Positions 9,232-11,439 of a stretch of 11,439 nucleotides of DNA are shown here, in pieces (positions within the stretch are counted from its first letter, which is position 1; every line of letters starts with the position of its first letter). Source of the DNA: Candidatus Omnitrophota bacterium. Lineage in GTDB: Bacteria > Omnitrophota > Gorgyraeia > Aquiviventales > Aquiviventaceae. Under the pieces are notes generated by a model. It had not been told where the DNA came from, did no database searches, and was given only the letters and a program-made list of their open reading frames with translations. The position numbers were made by a program, and so were the translations under genes. The stretch is taken from assembly GCA_023247155.1 (NCBI GenBank), contig JAHFGZ010000030.1:1-11439 (forward strand), read 5' to 3'.

Positions 9232-9819
9232 TCACTTTTTATAGCTGATCCCCTCGTCATCGTACGTCGTGGAGCCGGCGTCCTCGCCGCCCCGCGGAAT
9301 CTTGAGCGTCATGCCGGCCTTCAGCTGATCCGGGCTGCCCAGCAGGTCGCGGTTGGCGTCGAAGAGCCGCCGCCAGTAGGTCGCCTTGCCGTACACCTTC
9401 GGCTTGGCCGCGATGGACCAGAGGCTGTCGCCCTTCTGGACGACGTAGGTGTCGTACCGCTGCGGGGAGCTCGGAGGCTCGCCGGCCGGTTCCAGCTCGG
9501 GCGGTGCAAATCCCCCCGGCGCGGCCGGTGCGCCGAGCCGTGTGGGCTTGTAGAAGCTGGGCACCTCGACGGTGGCCTCCACCATCTGGCGCGTCGTGTT
9601 CAGCTCGCCCGCCTCAGGGGGCGTTCCGACGAGGTAGCCGCGGTTGCCGCCGGCCAGTGCCAGATCCACGCGCGGGATCTCCACTACCTTGGTGGCGGCG
9701 CGACATCCGGTGAGGAGGAGTGATAGTCCCGGTACCAGGTACCATTTCGCCAGCCAGCCCTTCGCGAGCGAAATGGTACCTGGTACCGAATTGAGAGCCG
9801 TCCAACCCATGCTACGCAT
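9232..9819 (-). CDS. LysM-domain lipoprotein
   Basis: This is a predicted exported lipoprotein that binds peptidoglycan through one LysM domain; its exact role is unknown. The protein has 195 residues. A signal peptide ends in the lipobox LLTGC, with Cys39 as the lipidation site. A linker follows, with VDLALAGGNRGYLVGTPP (51-68) and VEATVEVPSFYKP (80-92), then an Ala/Pro-rich spacer (97-119). The C-terminal LysM spans about 122-175: YVVQKGDSLWSIAAKPKVYG, W149, DANRD and KAGMTLKIP. The start at 9819 is supported by GGAGG five bases upstream, inside the aspS 3' end, and the two genes overlap by 8 bases. Residues 11-30 of the signal peptide are encoded by a perfect inverted repeat (9730-9788), so the signal is unusually long, with hydrophobic segment YLVPGLSLLLTGC after the inserted stretch. 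The GNRGYLVG linker resembles small LysM lipoproteins I associate with Omnitrophota (recollection). Confidence 0.88.
   Translation of the reverse strand: MRSMGWTALNSVPGTISLAKGWLAKWYLVPGLSLLLTGCRAATKVVEIPRVDLALAGGNRGYLVGTPPEAGELNTTRQMVEATVEVPSFYKPTRLGAPAAPGGFAPPELEPAGEPPSSPQRYDTYVVQKGDSLWSIAAKPKVYGKATYWRRLFDANRDLLGSPDQLKAGMTLKIPRGGEDAGSTTYDDEGISYKK
9730..9788. repeat. Perfect 21-bp inverted repeat B inside the lipoprotein signal peptide
   Basis: The arms at 9730-9750 and 9768-9788 are exact reverse complements over 21 bases. Each contains GGTACCAGGTACC or its complement plus ATTTCGC. The 17-base loop is 9751-9767. The reading frame of the LysM lipoprotein passes through all of it, contributing residues 11-30 between the positively charged N-terminus and the hydrophobic core. 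Confidence 0.92.
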
Positions 9820-11248
9820 CGCAACCTCCTTTTCCTTTGGAGGGGACTGGTCCCGAAGGGACCTGTCCCCGACTGACCACCGCGATCCCCAATTCCTTCA
9901 ACTGCGTCTCCGTGACGGACGACGGCGCCTCGGTGACCGGGTCCACCGCCTTTTGGGTCTTGGGAAAGGCGATCACGTCTCGGATGGAAGGGGCGCGCGT
10001 CATGAGCGCCACGAGCCGGTCGAGGCCCAGGGCGAATCCCCCGTGAGGGGGAGCGCCGTACGCGAACGCCTGCAGCAGGAACCCGAACCGCTCCTGCACG
10101 GTCGCCTCCTCCAGCCCCAGGACCGCGAACACCCGACGCTGCAGCGCCGCCTCATGGATCCGGATGCTCCCTGAGCCGAGTTCGACGCCGTTGAGGACGA
10201 GGTCGTAGGCCCGCGCGCGGACCTGGCCCGGCTCGCCGGAGAGCCGCCCCGCGTCGTCCGGATGCGGAGCGGTGAACGGATGGTGCGCGGCCTCCCAGCG
10301 CTTGGCCTGGTCATCCCACTGGAAGAGCGGGAACTCGGTCACCCAGCAGAAGGCCCAGGGCCGCTGCGGGGTCTGCAGGTCCGGCTTCTCAGTCTGATGG
10401 GCCGCCAGGGCCTGCTGGTGGGTCAGGCGCGGGAACGGCCGCGGCAGCGCGACGCCGAGTGCCTCCTGGAAGACCTCGCCGAGCACCTCCTCGATCACGG
10501 CGAAGACGTCCTCCTCATCCACGAACGACATCTCGAGGTCGAGCTGGGTGAACTCCGGCTGGCGGTCGGCCCGCAGGTCCTCGTCGCGGAAGCAGCGGGC
10601 GATCTGGAAATAGCGCTCGAGGCCCGCGACCATCAGGAGCTGCTTGAAGAGCTGCGGCGACTGGGGTAGCGCGAAGAACCGCCCCGGGTTGAGGCGCGAG
10701 GGCACGAGGTAGTCGCGCGCGCCTTCCGGGGTGGATTTCGTCAGGATGGGTGTTTCCACCTCGATGAACTGCAGCCGGTCGAGGATGGCCCGGATGCGGT
10801 GGATGATGCGGTGGCGCAGGATGAGCTTCTGCTGGCTCGCGGGCCGCCGGAGGTCGAGGTAGCGCCACTGCATGCGCACGTCCTCCGAGGCCTCCCCCTG
10901 GTCATCGATTTCAAACGGCGGCATCGCGGCGGGGTTCAGCACCGCGACCGCGCCCGCCTCGACCTCGACCATGCCGGAGGGGAGCTTGGGGTTCTCCATC
11001 CCCTTCGGGCGGGCGCGCACCGCGCCCTCGATGCGCAGGACGTACTCGGGGCCGAGCCCCTTGGCCTGCTGGTGAAGCGCGGGCTGAGTCTTCGCGTTGA
11101 AGACGACCTGCGCCAGGCCCGAGCGGTCGCGCAGGTCGAGGAAGCTCACGCCGCCGTGGTCGCGCCGCCGGTGGAGCCACCCGCAGAGCGTGACCGCCTG
11201 CCCGATGTCGGCCTCCCGCAGCTCGCCGCAGCCGTGCGTGCGCATCAT
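9812..11248 (-). CDS. aspS: Aspartyl-tRNA synthetase, bacterial type without GAD domain, probably non-discriminating
   Basis: This class II enzyme charges tRNA-Asp, and here probably also tRNA-Asn. The ATG at 11248 overlaps the hisS stop as ATGA and gives 478 residues; a GTG at 11257 would add three. The N-terminal OB-fold anticodon domain has CGWLHRRRDHGGVSFLDLRD. His31 and Gly83 (RPKGMEN) match the residues tied to relaxed specificity in Pseudomonas AspRS. Motif 1 is IEVETPILTKSTPEGARDYL. Motif 2 is ARCFRDEDLRADRQPEFTQL. Motif 3 is FALGLDRLVALM. Between KPDLQTP and CWVTEFPLF the usual GAD insertion, about 130 residues in bacterial AspRS, is missing, which explains the length of 478 against about 590. 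The last 18 or so residues come from hairpin C and the downstream ribosome binding site. The stop overlaps the LysM gene by 8 bases. Confidence 0.96.
   Translation of the reverse strand: MMRTHGCGELREADIGQAVTLCGWLHRRRDHGGVSFLDLRDRSGLAQVVFNAKTQPALHQQAKGLGPEYVLRIEGAVRARPKGMENPKLPSGMVEVEAGAVAVLNPAAMPPFEIDDQGEASEDVRMQWRYLDLRRPASQQKLILRHRIIHRIRAILDRLQFIEVETPILTKSTPEGARDYLVPSRLNPGRFFALPQSPQLFKQLLMVAGLERYFQIARCFRDEDLRADRQPEFTQLDLEMSFVDEEDVFAVIEEVLGEVFQEALGVALPRPFPRLTHQQALAAHQTEKPDLQTPQRPWAFCWVTEFPLFQWDDQAKRWEAAHHPFTAPHPDDAGRLSGEPGQVRARAYDLVLNGVELGSGSIRIHEAALQRRVFAVLGLEEATVQERFGFLLQAFAYGAPPHGGFALGLDRLVALMTRAPSIRDVIAFPKTQKAVDPVTEAPSSVTETQLKELGIAVVSRGQVPSGPVPSKGKGGCDA
9825..9829 (-). promoter_or_regulatory. 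Ribosome binding site of the LysM lipoprotein gene
   Basis: AAAGGAGGTTGCGATG on the minus strand places GGAGG five bases before the ATG at 9819. It lies within the final codons of aspS. It selects the first ATG over the second one at 9810. Confidence 0.8.
9842..9870. repeat. Hairpin element C in the aspS 3' end
   Basis: GGGGACTGGTCCC (9842-9854) and GGGACCTGTCCCC (9858-9870) are inverted over 13 bases with one central T-T mismatch and a GAA loop. Each arm is also nearly self-palindromic. The sequence is translated as part of the AspRS C-terminal tail. No T-run follows on the minus strand and a downstream gene overlaps, so it is unlikely to be a terminator. Confidence 0.85.
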
Positions 11249-11439
11249 CGATGGCACGCCGCCCCGGCCTGCTTGGCGGCTTCCTCGACAAAGGCATCGA
11301 GCGCGACGGTCTGTTGGCCGCCCTGCTCCAGGTCCTTGAGCGTCATCGCGCCCTGCGTCCGCTCCGCCTCGCCGAGGATCGCCACGAGCCGGCAGCCGAG
11401 CTTGTCGGCCTCGCGCAGCTGCGCCTTGAGGCTCTTGCC
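11245..11439 (-). CDS. hisS: Histidyl-tRNA synthetase, C-terminal part only
   Basis: The gene runs off the window, so only the last 64 codons and the TGA are visible. The translation contains KSLKAQLREADKLGCRLVAI, LGEAERTQGAMTLKDLEQG and VALDAFVEEAAKQAG. This is the C-terminal anticodon-binding domain of HisRS, with the usual KSLKAQLRxADKLG and MTLKDLxxGxQ pattern. The frame was read from the window edge and has no internal stop. Its stop overlaps the aspS ATG (ATGA). A hisS-aspS pair is a common bacterial arrangement. The catalytic domain is not in the window. Confidence 0.9.
   Translation of the reverse strand, partial: GKSLKAQLREADKLGCRLVAILGEAERTQGAMTLKDLEQGGQQTVALDAFVEEAAKQAGAACHR

Overview
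The window is a dense, GC-rich bacterial chromosomal segment. Every supported gene lies on the minus strand, so transcription runs from high to low coordinates. In transcription order the genes are: hisS (3' end only), aspS, a LysM lipoprotein gene, phoH (ybeZ type), ybeY, recO, glyQ, glyS, ppdK, a sigma-70 family sigma factor gene, and tRNA-Arg(CCT). Gene starts and stops overlap at hisS/aspS, aspS/LysM, ybeY/recO, glyQ/glyS (start uncertain) and glyS/ppdK. This looks like one long translation and housekeeping operon. I see no phage, plasmid, CRISPR or defence genes.

The host is best guessed as a candidate-phylum bacterium such as Omnitrophota. This rests on the mix of genes, the lipoprotein type (acidic linker, GNRGYLVG segment, one LysM) and the two-subunit bacterial glycyl-tRNA synthetase. 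It is an inference from recalled family patterns, not a search result.

The genes share clear themes. HisRS, AspRS and GlyRS alpha/beta charge tRNAs, and a tRNA-Arg gene closes the run. AspRS has the His31 and Gly83 associated with relaxed tRNA-Asp/tRNA-Asn specificity, so the cell probably makes Asn-tRNA(Asn) by transamidation. YbeY and PhoH are linked to RNA and ribosome maturation. RecO is recombination repair, PPDK interconverts pyruvate and PEP, and the sigma factor directs transcription.

Two things stand out. First, AspRS is bacterial in type but lacks the roughly 130-residue GAD insertion between motifs 2 and 3. Second, the gene junctions between about 5.98 and 9.87 kb carry at least five palindromic or inverted-repeat elements of several sequence types. 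Most of them are read through as protein: the N-terminus of GlyS, the C-terminus of PhoH, the signal peptide of the lipoprotein and the C-terminus of AspRS. One sits directly against the phoH start codon. They look like small non-autonomous mobile palindromes that settled at gene edges and were kept in frame.

No stretch longer than 300 bases lacks a gene. The largest gaps are 1019-1135 (117 bp, no convincing promoter or terminator) and 9138-9231 (94 bp, mostly repeat).
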